Below, piece after piece: positions 16,198 through 28,453 of a stretch of DNA of 64,000 nucleotides. Below the pieces are notes generated by a model. The model was given only the letters and a program-made list of their open reading frames with translations, was not told the DNA's origin and made no database searches. The DNA lies in the NCBI RefSeq assembly GCF_001640805.2, contig NC_066835.1, positions 7,310,227 to 7,374,226 of the forward strand. The letters are read 5' to 3'. The translations under genes were made by a program, and so were the position numbers. Each line of letters opens with the position of its first letter. Positions within the stretch are counted from its first letter, which is position 1. This stretch comes from Lates calcarifer (taxonomy: Eukaryota; Chordata; Actinopteri; Centropomidae).

Positions 16198-16305
16198 CAA
16201 GTGAAGCAGCTGGTGTCACTGATGTCTTGAAAAAATGTTTAAAAAAGTGTTTTAAATTGAAGTTAAAGCGAAGAAATTCAGGCAAATACATATGTTGAGG
16301 ATCCA
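16198..16305 (-). other. Possible 5' exon of the HIPK-like gene
   Basis: A GTAAGTA donor at 16191-16197 follows an AT-rich segment whose open frame would join in frame to exon 1 (SVTPAASL then ALSSQQQVSHLTMAS). An ATG at about 16291 (MYLPEFLRFN) has a weak context. It is more likely 5'UTR, but it could add about 45 N-terminal residues. Confidence 0.35.
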
Positions 16306-18575
16306 AATTTCAGTTTCCAAAGGTTGAAGGTCAACGAAACTTGAGTTATAACAGGTCTTCACTGTCTGAAGTTACTGTACTCACTGGTGATGTAACCTGT
16401 TGGAGAACTCAGAAAGTTCTACATTCTGCTCTGTGACACAATTCTGTTCTGACGTGACATTCTTAACTTATTTTTTGAAAATAATTAAAGATTTTGAATA
16501 AATATTAATGGCTAAGTAAAGGTTGTTATGATATTAATTTTATTAAAAGCCAAATGATACATAGTCTGGAAGGGTGGTTGCTGGATGCAACTGTCATACA
16601 GAACACACTGACTTTAATGTGCAATGATATTTGATATGATGTTTTGATAAAACCAGTGATACTAATACAACATCTGCACTGAGAGTAAACTCATTTTTAA
16701 CAGCTGATTTATGACATGTCATGACCCATGAAAAAGAGGATCTTTTATGGATAACATAATACTGAAATACTACATATACTAGTACTACTGGACATATTTA
16801 CTCAGTAAATATAAAGATATGCTACTTCTTTAAACTGTATGAACTAATAGCACAACAAGCTGTTAACTCTACACTGATATGCATTACTATCAACTGTTGC
16901 CTATTACAAAGAGTGATATTAGTGTTAATATGGAGTTGTATTTCTAGTATGCCAACAAAGTAAATCCATTTCTTTTTTTACTGCTGTTTTTGAGAGGGAT
17001 GATCTCTAACCAAAGATGACAATTGTTTGTCATTATAAAACTTGCTAATGACATATTACTTCTTACCACAGCATTTTCTAAAAATATAAACCCTTCTTGT
17101 ATGCTGCAGTGATAGCTTTGAAAGGACTAAAGTCATTTACACAATGCTGTGAGTGCTACCTGCTGATACACTGCATATACATGAGTTCCATCCTCACAAA
17201 ACCATCACATTTGAGGTTTCTGAAATTTTCAGCCTATCCGATAATTAGCATTTAGCTGACACCAAAAGCATTTTAGACAATGATAAAAGATATGTCTGTA
17301 AAACTAATAACAGGATACTTCAAACTGCAAACATGATTATTACCTATTGTATTATGAATTTTTAATCCATAGATGTTTTATATTTCAAAAACAGAATTTT
17401 CAGCACCTAGAAACGTGAGCTTTATTTCATAACGCACAGGTGTGGGCAGTGGGGGAAACACTGATGCACATGTGCAGTAGATCACACAACATGGAGGCAA
17501 ACTTGGAAAACTAGAGTCTGGTATCTAATTGCTATAACACATACATGAGCATAACATAGCCAGATCTCTGGTCAAGTTGCACTGTGGGTCATGTGGGCAC
17601 CAGGTTTTGACAAGGAAGAGGAATGCATGGAAGAATCGCTGTATCATGATAACAATCTTATAGGAGTGCAATGCTAAATTGTTGGAGCACTCCTGTAATA
17701 CAGCCTGAGGTAAGACAGCTGAGAAGAAGACTACTCAAACTGCTTTCATTGGACTGTAGTGTAGTGGATGAATTTCTCAATTATGCTGTTACCTCAGTAC
17801 CTACAAGAATGTTCCTGGATTCCTAAAAAAAAGTTCATTATATTACTGAATTGGAGACATTACCGTACATTCAAAACCTGCAGTGTAGCTATTTGAACTG
17901 ACAAATATGAAATGTATTCTAAGCAATTTAGCTGTGATGTGCGATAATTTTCCATAGACAGTACAGACAGTGACTGTGCAAGGGAAGCTTCCTTTCCTTT
18001 CCTTTCAGCACAATTATTTCAACCTAAACGGGCTGTGCTTTTCTTAACTTTTTAAAGATTAATGAGGTTGTTGGAACAAGTTTCTTTTGGTGAAGGAACA
18101 GAATCTAATAAGAACAGATCATGCGCATTAATCACAACATTAATCACTTTGGTACAAATGAACGTGAGTGCAGGTACATTTTCTGAGGGTACCACATCTC
18201 CTTGATACGCACAAGTTGGATGATTATGTGGAAAGGATATTTTTTCTAGTCATGTTCATTTGAATAACATTTCATGCAATTACTAAGGAAGACAGCCTGC
18301 ATGTTGTTCGAGAGTTTTAAGATGATGTTCAGGGTCACTTTTAAAAGTAGAGACTTTCTTCAGACAGTGCTAATGCATTTTTCTTTGACAACTTGCAGTG
18401 ATTCATCTGTAATACACAAGGGGTAAGGAAAGAGGCACGTAGGCTATTTCAGATCTTAATGGCATGATGGAACATGGAAATATTCTCTAGTGAGGCAAAT
18501 AGGAAGAGTGTATGATGCAGCAGAAAATGGGAGTAATAGTCAATTGCCTTACTTGCAGTGTTTGAGCTGTTATGT

Positions 18576-18601
18576 TTATCTATCTATCTATCTATCTATC
18601 T
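18576..18601 (+). repeat. (TATC)n microsatellite
   Basis: Six to seven tandem TATC units in intergenic sequence. Confidence 0.95.
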
Positions 18602-19480
18602 GTAATTATTGTACATTTCCACCCAAATGACTAATCTTATACTTACCTTGAGTTGACATTTTTAACATTAGGCCTGACTCAGCTCGCAGGAACCCCAGTG
18701 TTTACTGTGGAAACATTGTGTCAAATAATGATAGCATGGCACAGCAACTGTGAATGCCTTTAGGGTAATAACTAGTATCATATTTGCCAAAAAATAGTGA
18801 TAGTTCTCTTGACATCATCCAAAAATAGATTTAAATAGGAAAAATGAGTAAGGTGTTTCATCATACATGGTATTTCATTCGTAAACACACACACAGACAC
18901 ACACACACAAGCACACACAGACGTTATATAGATCTGTCAATATACACACATTTGTGAAGTAACAGCTGTGATACGAATCATGACAACACTGTATAAAGAC
19001 ATGTATGTGTGTTGCAAATCAAAACCAATTTTCCCAGTTGGGATGGATTTCCGAGAGGGACAGCAGATAAGGAGACAGGGAAGTAGATGGAGGAATCTAT
19101 TCCTGTATTGCCGTGGGATGGCTTGACTTGGCACAGAGAGGCTCTTTGAGTGGGATCAAATAATATTTCCACTCCCCCAGGGGTGAGACGGGGTCCCCTG
19201 AATGCATCCTGCTTTTATCTGAGGCCACTCTTCAAAGCCTCGAGCCTTATCTAGGAGAATAGAGGGATGAAAAGGAGGTGAAGTGAGAATGAGGCATCCA
19301 ACGTATGTTGTCTGTATGTTGGTGATAGTATTTGTGTGATATATTTGCTTCCCAGCAGCTTTGTTTGAAGGTTAGGAAGCAGGCCATGTGTTCAGTTATG
19401 CATGTACATGAATGCAGAGGGAAACAGATAATAAAGGAAACACGGGGAGATATTCTGAGCATGCATGACTGTGGCATGAA

Positions 19481-19483
<3 letters not shown>

Positions 19484-19522
<39 letters not shown>
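19484..19522 (+). repeat. (CA)n microsatellite
   Basis: An uninterrupted run of about 19 CA units. Confidence 0.97.
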
Positions 19523-19524
<2 letters not shown>

Positions 19525-19962
19525 TTGTAAAACAGTGTTCAGAAATACATGCTCCAACTTCCAGGACTGCGGCAAAAACAGAATGCTTTCGCTTGAAAGC
19601 CTCAGAAAACACTTATGATCATCAGCTCAGTTACCAATAGCACTTTTCTCACCCAAATTAGCTACTGTGGTGTTAACTTAAAGGTACCATTGAGTTGGTC
19701 CCCATTTTGTTTGCATCTTGTATTCATGCAAATGTTCTCACTATTTATAATTTCATGTGATATTTCTGCAACATACATATTCATATAGCCCACTGTGCTG
19801 TGTTGTGTTGTGAAACTAAATATCAGAAATTAATTACATAAATTACATACCTTAATTTCATAAATAAATGGCTTGCTTGTATCATACAGTTCTGAATTTA
19901 TACAAATACTTAAATAGTAAGAGATTTGAGGCTCCAGTAATAGCAAAAAACACAATTTAAAA

Positions 19963-20450
19963 AGTTAAAGCGAGACTAAGTAATTTTAAGTAACAACAGC
20001 AGTCTCTGCTGCCACAGGTGGTAATTAGAGGACACCCTCTGAGTGGTGAAGGGTACAATCCTACTTCCTTGTCATGCATATAGCTGATCAGGTTACCTTG
20101 ACGAAACTAGTCATTCTCCTCTTTCTTATTCTTGGACTCCTCCACTGTCTTTTTTTTAGTCTGTTGATCCTCTGCTCTCCCTTTTCTTACAAGTAACACT
20201 CTGTTGCAGGTCCTCTATCATTTTTGTTATGGTCGCCTTCCATCCTGTCTTTGTCCTGTTTTATGGTGGCTGGCAAATACTGAAGTGACACACTACTGCC
20301 ACCCACTGCTGTGGAGTGTGTCATTGGTGTACTTGCCTTGCCCTCAGAGCTTTTGTTTACGTCCCTGTTGCTTGGCAACACAGATATAACGCTACTACCA
20401 ACTTCCAGCTGTAAGAAAGAATGAAAAAGTTGCTTAATCTTGCTTTAACT
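19963..20450. mobile_element. MITE-like element with ~27-bp terminal inverted repeats
   Basis: The left end AGTTAAAGCGAGACTAAGTA and the reverse complement of the right end AGTTAAAGCAAGATTAAGCA differ at only a few positions. The 488-bp interior has no transposase. I could not identify a clear target-site duplication. Confidence 0.75.
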
Positions 20451-20738
20451 CCCCTTGAAATCACCAATTGCAGTCAAGAACATTTAAATACCATCTAAAT
20501 AAGACAGCCTCAGCCTCCAGCCTAACTATTTCCCCATGCCTCTAGTTTCTACGCTAAGCCAGGCTAAACATATCCCACATGATCACAGCTCTGTACAATC
20601 TGTTTATCTCACTCTCAGAATGAAAGCAAACAAGCATTTTCTCCCAAATGCTAAGCTTCTCCTTTAAGAACCACTCCTTGGCTCTCAGTCCAGCTCAAAT
20701 GAATGTCAGGATACCTTAGCCAACAGTGTCCACCTCCA

Positions 20739-20799
20739 ACACACACACACACACACTCCCACACACACACACACACACACACACACCCACACACACACA
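20739..20799 (+). repeat. Interrupted (CA)n microsatellite
   Basis: CA runs broken by TCCC and CCC interruptions. Confidence 0.95.
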
Positions 20800-23700
20800 G
20801 CTGAAAAGAATGACTAAAGTGCAGGTGGGAGGCACGGAGGTGGTCGCCCTCATTTGGACTCCTCACCACTGACCGCTATTGGACAGTTGGAGTTCGAGAG
20901 GCCGGCTTGGCTGTCTCATTACCCCTGCAGAGCAGACGTGTGTGGGGGCACATCACGACTCCTCGCCTCCCTGTCCCTGTCAGTGTATCTCCTACACCCT
21001 GTCCTCTGACAAACAGCCTGGAGGTCTAGAGCCGCCTCCACAGTCTCCTCCTCTGTTCTTTTCTTGGTTTTTCTCGCCTGCCGGTGAGACACGAGAGGGG
21101 CTAAGTCGCTGTTAAACATCTAGCAAGCCCCGGCCGTTGTATTTGTGGGTCTCTCAGCATGCGGGAGAGGCTGTGGTGGATTGCATTAGCCTAAGCTTAC
21201 CACTAAATTATGCCAGTGTTTCGAGAAGCCCTTGGCAGTGTGGAGAGGCAATTCATTCTGACTAAATGTAGGTTGCCATGATATGTGAAGAGTGCTTTGT
21301 GGAGAGAGCTTGGTGGAGCCAAAAGAAGCTTCAATGGGTCCTTTACCTCAGCTCTGAATAAATCACCCTCAAAGTGTCAAAGACCACTTGTGTTTTATCC
21401 TGGCCTGTATGATGGGGACCGAGACACTCAATGGATTAGCACGGCCAGGATTTGGATGAGGGACAGCAAGGGCATTTCATATGGACAGCCATCTAACGCT
21501 ATTGTGGAAAGGCAGTCTCAAAGGAGCAGTCTGGCTGTGCCATCAGCGCCAAAGAAGTGGGCCAAAGCTGAAAAACTGGCACCGCAAAGCATTCAGGGAT
21601 CTGATCCATAACAGCACAGATGAGAATAAGCTGTTTAGTGAAACATCAGAAAAAGAGATGTCTATGGCATTGTCCAAAAGGGTTATTAATGGTTTTAACT
21701 TGGTTTAGAAGTTTTAGATGACATAGATTACATTGTGATCTTCTACTTTGCATTATGTCCTCAAGAACCACTCTTTTACTTTCATCAGTGCGTCCTGTCC
21801 ACCATGGCCTTGCCCACTCCGGCCTCTCCTCTAATCCGTCAGTCTGCTCCTTCCTTAGTGTCCTCCCTGAGCAACATGGCACCAGAGCCTGTGGGACAAA
21901 ACCATCTGTCTGCCACCGAAGGTGGGGTGGGGCGGACAGTGAGACATGCTACAACCATTAGAGCAATGGATTTCTTCTGTTCCCTGTCTCAGGACTAAAA
22001 CTTCACCCTCGCATGCCCAGCACACCCTCACCTTACTTCAGTGTCAAAGTGAGACATGTAATTCCACTCACAGGTTTCTGCATAGAGTATTCCCAGGTTA
22101 CCACACGCTGTCACTTTGCCCAAATTCCTCAGTGTTCCAAGGGTGTTCTTTGTTTTTTCCTCCCCGTGGTATTTGTTTTGCTTGTTTTTTGACTTTGCTT
22201 GTCAATCTTAGTCCTTCGCACTCTCCCTCTCCCTCTGCTCTCACTTGAATATCTAACTCACTGCGGACTTAAAACAGCTGCAAGCCTTGTCCATCAGGCA
22301 CTATTATTATTCTGTACTCTTTTTTGTATAGATTGTATTTCTTTTCTTTTTTTTTAATTGTGAAGATATGCCTTCCTAAGAAAGCTTTTATGATTAGTTA
22401 AAGAGGGCCTGTGGAGTTTTTCTGTTAAAACATATATTTTAGTGTTATTGAAAAACATCAAACAGGTAATTCATCCAGGCCTAACAAACACTTTGAATGA
22501 ATTAATTTTTGTCTTCATAACACATTTGCAAGCTGGTATTCAAACAATGTCTGAGTCTCAAATAATGGCTGGTAGAGTAGCCAGCTTGAACAAATAAAGG
22601 CCAAAAAAACCAAACACCAAAACAAAACAAACGAAAAAAACCACTGAAGGAATTACCTGCAGCCAACTGTAACACCTTGTATGATAAATTTAGTAATGTA
22701 CTTTTCCACAGCTCAGACTCTGTGTTAAGATACTGTCATCAAAGCTTTATATTTTCTCACATTAAAAGTGAAAGCTTGAAATCTTTTGAACATTTTAGAA
22801 GAAATTTCGAGTTTCATTCATGGTAGCATTACATTATTCGAGGGAAAGGGCAGGCCTGATGCGACTCTTGCTCTATGGATGAAATTAGCGCTGTGGAGAT
22901 GGACATTTTACCAAAGTTATCAAGGCAATGTGTAAACATGGAGGATGGGAGTAGAGAAAATCCAGCAGCAATAAAGGCCTGTCTCTAATATAAACCTGTC
23001 CCAAATCAAGACCTGGTTCTCTCTGCTAATGAGATAACTAAAGGCGTTGGCCATTATTTGAGAATTTACAATACATCCCTTTTTTTTTGCTAGCTAGCAG
23101 TTTTTTTCTTCTTTGCTTTTAATGGGACATTTCTACACCTCTTTGTTGGCGTTACTGCCACCAACTGTTGATCAGCAGAACAGCGTGAACATGCAGGAAT
23201 GTGTGTGGCTTCATCTGTGGGCTTGCGAGCACACGTGCATTTTATCTGCAATACACTTAATCACAGCAAGATAAACCTCTTAGGGGGTCCTGAGGCAAGA
23301 AATGTACTGTCGGACCCCACCGACACCTGCATGCATGTGCCCTATTTCCTCCAAGTTCCCTTCAAGTGCACTGCATACATCAGTCTACACAATGCAGCTT
23401 CATTATATACTCAGAGACCAAGCAATATTACTGTGCTACATGGTCCCGGTTCTCTGTGTGTTAGTGTGTAGTTATATAATGTAACACAGCTTTATATGCA
23501 CCATGAGGGCAAAATATACAACAAATCACAAACAAAACAAATCATTAGGTAATAAAGCAAGATGTCCCTGAGTTGATATTAAATGACCCAAAACAACTGA
23601 CACAGTCAAACTGGAGCTTTGCCTTGGGTTGGTGATCCAGCATTGAGTCTGATACATTAAAATTGTTTGCATAACTCTGCTGTTTTGCGGGGCTCAGTAC

Positions 23701-25014
23701 AGCAGCCCATGCTAGTTTGTTTACGGGGTGACATCACACTACTGGCAACGCTTTTGTGCAGTGATCCTGGGAATAGGAAGACAAAACAACACAGCAATAA
23801 CTGCTTGTTACAGAAGCTGTAGCCAAAACACACACCCCCAAAAAAGAAACAGTCTTGTGAATTGTCAGTTTGACTATGCGTGAAAAGTCTAATGCTTCTT
23901 GTTCCTACCGTGTCACTATTGAAACCACACGCTGGAACTCTTTGCATTACACTATTGTGTAACTCAGTTATAGTAAACTTTCAGGACTTGCTGCTCTGAG
24001 CACAAAAACACATGAACCTCCCAAGGCTGTCAACAACATGCAGTAGCGTGTCCTGTCTTTATTGTAAATATCAAGCGAAAGGCAGCGCTGACAGGAGGTT
24101 CCTGGTGGACACGGCCTCAGTCAAATTGACTGTTCAATTTGTAATGTCTTCCTTCATCTCACGTCTGTCCACTCTTCACTTTGTCTCCCTGTGTTATTTG
24201 TCAGCTGGGTCTCTCCTTGGGTCACTGGTGACACGCCAGCACCACAACTTAATTACCCACAAACCTCAGGGAAAAATAACCGAGAGGCACTCTAATCACT
24301 GTGACTCTACCGCCAGAGGTAATGTGAAAGCCCCTTCCTTGCTTTTACTCTGTCACCATGCATTTCGTCCTTGGGGCTGGCTTCTCTATTTTCTTCCTCT
24401 CTCTGACCCCTCTGTCATCCCTCTCACTCCCTTGTGAAAGTTTCCAGTTGGTGGCCTTTCTCCAGGGTGACTGATGGCAGCTCCATGGGCAGACTCATCC
24501 ACACTTAATTACCCACAATCCCCTTGGAGGGCAAATGTAGAGTGAGTGAGGCATGCGCACTGTGCCATCCCCACTTGATCCTTCACTGCAGCACTGCTGA
24601 CTGGACTATTAAAATCCATCCACTGTGGCTATTTTCACCAAGTTACATAACAAAGCCAGTTTTGGGAAATTCCACTTTGGAGGAGGATTGTTATTAGCAT
24701 AAATATCGCTCAAAGTTTATACATTTTTAATGAAATAATCACTTTGAGTTGACATTTCCCCCTTTGGTTATTCCAATGCAACATAACTTCAAACCCACAG
24801 AGCTGTTCCTCTTACATTTTCAGACAGACCAGCGGGGCCTCTGATTGGTCACAGTTAAGCTTCAGTGCTTCTGGGTAACAGAGTTTGTCATGCCCAACAC
24901 CCAGAGTGATATTACGAAAACATAGGATTGCGAGTGCACTGCAAATCAAGAAAGAGCCTAGGCGTTCTCATCCGCAGATGCCCTTGAAGCAGCAGCGTAC
25001 GCACATTGAGACAC

Positions 25015-28000
25015 TGATATCAATTTGAAAATTTATTTTCATATAAAAAAGACACTATGAAAACATTAGAGGACTACTTTGTACAATCTTATGTATAAAA
25101 AGAACAAAAATGAGGGAGAAAAGGAAAGGGAGGGTTTTTCAGAAATAAATCAACTGGAGTGTTGGATGGTTGTAGCAGTCGGTTAACACCTAAGCATCAA
25201 AGGCTGCAGGGTGGAGGTGAAGGTGAGCATAGGAGTTTTTGGAGTTGGCGTCCACACAGAGTAAAGTTGCAGATTTGCTTGTCTTGTGTGTTTCATATTT
25301 ACTTCTGAGTTTGGCAGGCTTCAAATGCAAAACGAAAACAAGATGGCATACTGACACACTCTGACCACCTGACCAGCATCTTCTGTCGGTCACACCACAG
25401 TTTCTCTTAACAAACTCTTACAAACTAGCTAGATCATCCTCAGTTGTGGTGGCACATTAGAATAATTGGTCAAACATCTCTCTCTCTCTCTCAGTCAAAC
25501 AGCATCTCACTTACCGTTCTTGAAGATGAAAAGTAAAAATCCAGCCCTCATTGAGTGTTTAAGCTCAAGCAAGAGAGAAAAATTAGAAACATATTAAAAA
25601 TATCACTAATAGAGGAGAAGTAACAAAGTCTTACACTGCACTGAAACCACACATTCCTTCCTTCTTTCCTTCCATCTTTCGTTCTGCAAATCCCATTCAT
25701 AAGTTACCATGGGAACAAGGATTTGTGGAGATTTCATCTAGATCTTTCTCTAAAATATTCAGTTTTACAAATTTAAAAAAAACAACGCTAATTTGTCTGT
25801 ATAAAGGTCAAATCTGTTTCATTTGAGACACGTGTTTTTTTCTACTCTAGAGTAAAACTGACAGAGACTGTGTAACCGACTGAGCGCTGCTTTGTTCTGT
25901 TTGGACACACCGTATAGTGGATCTGGATCCTGAGCCTCACAGAAGGTCAGGTGAATGTGACCTTAGCACAGCAACTTGGGGCTGAACCTACCTCCCTCCT
26001 TCGAGAGGATGCGAGCTGTAGGTTTGCCTATCAGCTGATTAGCTTGAAAGGTTAGAAGGGCCACACTCTTGTCTCGCCATCTGCGCTGCGCTGCACTACT
26101 ACCACATTAGGGATCTTTAAACAGATGGTTTGAGGGCTGCATTGGAAAATGTCAGGACAAATCGCCATCCCCGGATAATTACTGTTTTGAGCTCTCCCCC
26201 TTCTTAATCTGCATCTCTGCCTGCCTCTAGTTTTCTCGCTATATATTTTTGGATCTTTATCCTTGGATACCATTTTCTCTCACTTGCCTTTTTTCCCCTC
26301 GTAAATTGTCCCTCATCTCTTTCACCAGACCGTGAGATTAATGAGAGCTGCTTTGAACATAGACAGAAAACTTATCGAGCCATCTATTGAATTCATCCTG
26401 CACTCTGACACTCTCTCTCTGTCGGAGCGTGGAGGGCTGATGTGCTAATGTAGCAGCAGCAGGAAACTGGTTGTCCTCTTGTAGCGACTGAAGCACGGAT
26501 GTAGAATGTCAAGCAGGAAGCATCACCACTGGCTATTTTTTCTTTCCTTCCAGTCTGGCACCTTGTAGCCTTATAACCTCTGTGACCCCCCCCAACCCCC
26601 CACCCCACCCATCTCTGCTGTTCTGTTTCACCTTCTCTTTCTGCAGCTGCTATGCTCAAAAGCGCAGTATACAATCACACGGAGAGGGATCTGTGTGAAC
26701 GAGGAATTATACAACTGGCTCCACTGCTAACATCAAGATTTCATGCCTCCCGGTAGCGCGACGTTGGGTGGGCAGAATGAGCAACAGAGTGGAGGGACAG
26801 GGAAGGAGGTGGCAGACGAAAGCAAAGGAAGTCACGTTTGGTTTTGAGCTCTTGGGGGAAAAGAAGAAAAGAGCTAAACTGATTGATAGTTCACTGTAAG
26901 GAATCTGTTTTTGAGGAATGAGATGCTAAACAGTGCTAGCACGAATTCCATCTGGGATGAAAATGACTGAGATATTATCGTTTTCTAGCTTCAATATGAT
27001 TGCTGATGGCTGAAATGGATTCAGATGCTGCAATCTTTAAAGGCCTTTATCGCCGAGCAGTGGAGGGAAAAAAAAAGAAGGAGATGCAAGAATCTGCATG
27101 ACGATCACTAACCCTCTTTTCCCTCATGGATTGATAACATGCGGCGCACATTACCTCAGAAAGCAAGCTTACATTTATGTGCCGTGTGTGTGTGTCCTAT
27201 GTCTTTTTTTTTCTTCTTTTTTTGAAAGTTCCACATGGGTTCATTCTCACAGGAAATGAAAGAAAGGAAAAATAATGAAGAAAAAAAAAACAAACCAGTC
27301 TGAAAATAAATCAATTCTTCTTGAACAGTTAGACCATAGAACACAACTCAGTTGGTAGTTATTTGTTTCAATCGTATTATTTTTTTCATTAAAAGTTTCA
27401 AACCATAAGGGAGGACATTTTCTCTTAACTAAACCACAGAAAATACACAAAAAAGGGGAAAGGGGGGTAGGGGGTGGGGGGGGGTGTATGATGTCGACAC
27501 GGAGGATGCGAAAGAAATGGATGGATGGGGCTGTTGAACTGGAACCTGAAGAGAAAAAAAAAAAGCAGAGAGGATGGCACGTACCAATGAGCAGCTCTTT
27601 CCCTGTCCCCCAACCCCTATCCATCCCAAAATGACGAGAAGAAAAGGAACAAAGGAAAGACTGAGAGATTGAATGCTGTCGTCATCCATTAGAAGGGAAA
27701 AGGAAATAAATGAAAGCAGGATGCCTGGGGTGGGGTAGGGGTGGGGTTACCAGTGTGAGAAACCTCAGTGAGATTTTTTTCCCCCTTGCTATAAAAAGAA
27801 CTGAACGGTGCAGAAATATTCTTCTTTTTCTTTTTTTTTTTAACCCCCCACCCCAAATCATCAAACAATTGACAGAGATTTTCTTTTTTTCTCCAGAATA
27901 AAATCAAGACATTTTTCTCAGAAATAAGTTTTTCATAGTTTTTCTTTTAAGTTCATTTAAAAATTTTCCTCAATCACAGACGTGTCAAGCCCCTGTTCTT

Positions 28001-28276
28001 TCTTTTCAATAGTCTTTGTGAAAATATAGAGTAGAACAGTCTTCTTTCCATGTCTGTCCACTGCAGGAGTAAACAAATACAGGATGGGATCCGACAGAGC
28101 ACATTGCAGGAGACGGGGAGCAGTGTGTGTGTGTGAGAGATCTTTGCCAAGGAAAAAAAATCATGTACTTATGTATAGCTTTTCAGAAGTTCAGTATCTC
28201 TGTGTGCATCTGTACCGTTTCTCGGCATGAGAGTGTGTGTGTGTGTTCAAGTGAGCAAGTGTACATCTGCGTGTCT
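25015..28276 (-). other. adgrb2: Probable adgrb2 3'UTR
   Basis: About 3.2 kb after the QTEV stop without a convincing earlier polyadenylation hexamer on the minus strand. The first clear AATAAA is at 25032-25037, within an AT-rich 3' end (ATATGAAAATAAATTTTC). The stretch contains purine/pyrimidine-rich runs, including a G-run cluster on the plus strand at 27458-27487. The exact cleavage site is an estimate. Confidence 0.55.
25032..25037 (-). terminator. Probable adgrb2 polyadenylation signal AATAAA
   Basis: The plus strand reads TTTATT, so AATAAA on the minus strand. It is the first canonical hexamer downstream of the adgrb2 stop codon and is followed by an AT-rich stretch where cleavage could occur at about 25015. 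Confidence 0.5.
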
Positions 28277-28453
28277 TCACACTTCAGTCTGGAAGTCTCC
28301 CTCGGATGAGTCTGGTGTGTTAGCAGAGGAGGAGTCCCAGTTCTTATTGTGCAGCTCCATCCGGTCCTTCTGCTCCCCAGGCACGATGGACAGCTCAGGG
28401 GTCATGGTCTTGAAGCTGTCCCAGGAGCTCTGGTCCTCTGGGGTTGACTTGTC
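28277..28453 (-). CDS. adgrb2: adgrb2 terminal coding exon with PDZ ligand QTEV
   Basis: The last coding exon (acceptor CCATCAG) has 58 codons and a TGA stop. It starts [20 protein letters not shown], comparable to SWSTFKSMTLG in human BAI2, and ends [12 protein letters not shown]. The last four residues are the class I PDZ ligand found at the end of BAI1-3, which binds MAGUK and MAGI scaffolds at synapses and cell contacts. Confidence 0.95.
   Translation of the reverse strand, partial: DKSTPEDQSSWDSFKTMTPELSIVPGEQKDRMELHNKNWDSSSANTPDSSEGDFQTEV

Larger units (their letters stand above)
16310..25010. other. Intergenic region between the HIPK-like gene and the adgrb2 3' end
   Basis: Holds one MITE-like element (19963-20450), several microsatellites and otherwise unique AT-rich sequence. 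Open frames up to 141 codons exist (for example 24012-24437 on the plus strand) but have no recognisable domains, no splice context and low-complexity composition. Confidence 0.6.

Noticed and set aside
24012..24437. 141-codon plus-strand frame
   Set aside because: No domain, no splice or promoter context; composition compatible with chance in GC-moderate intergenic sequence.
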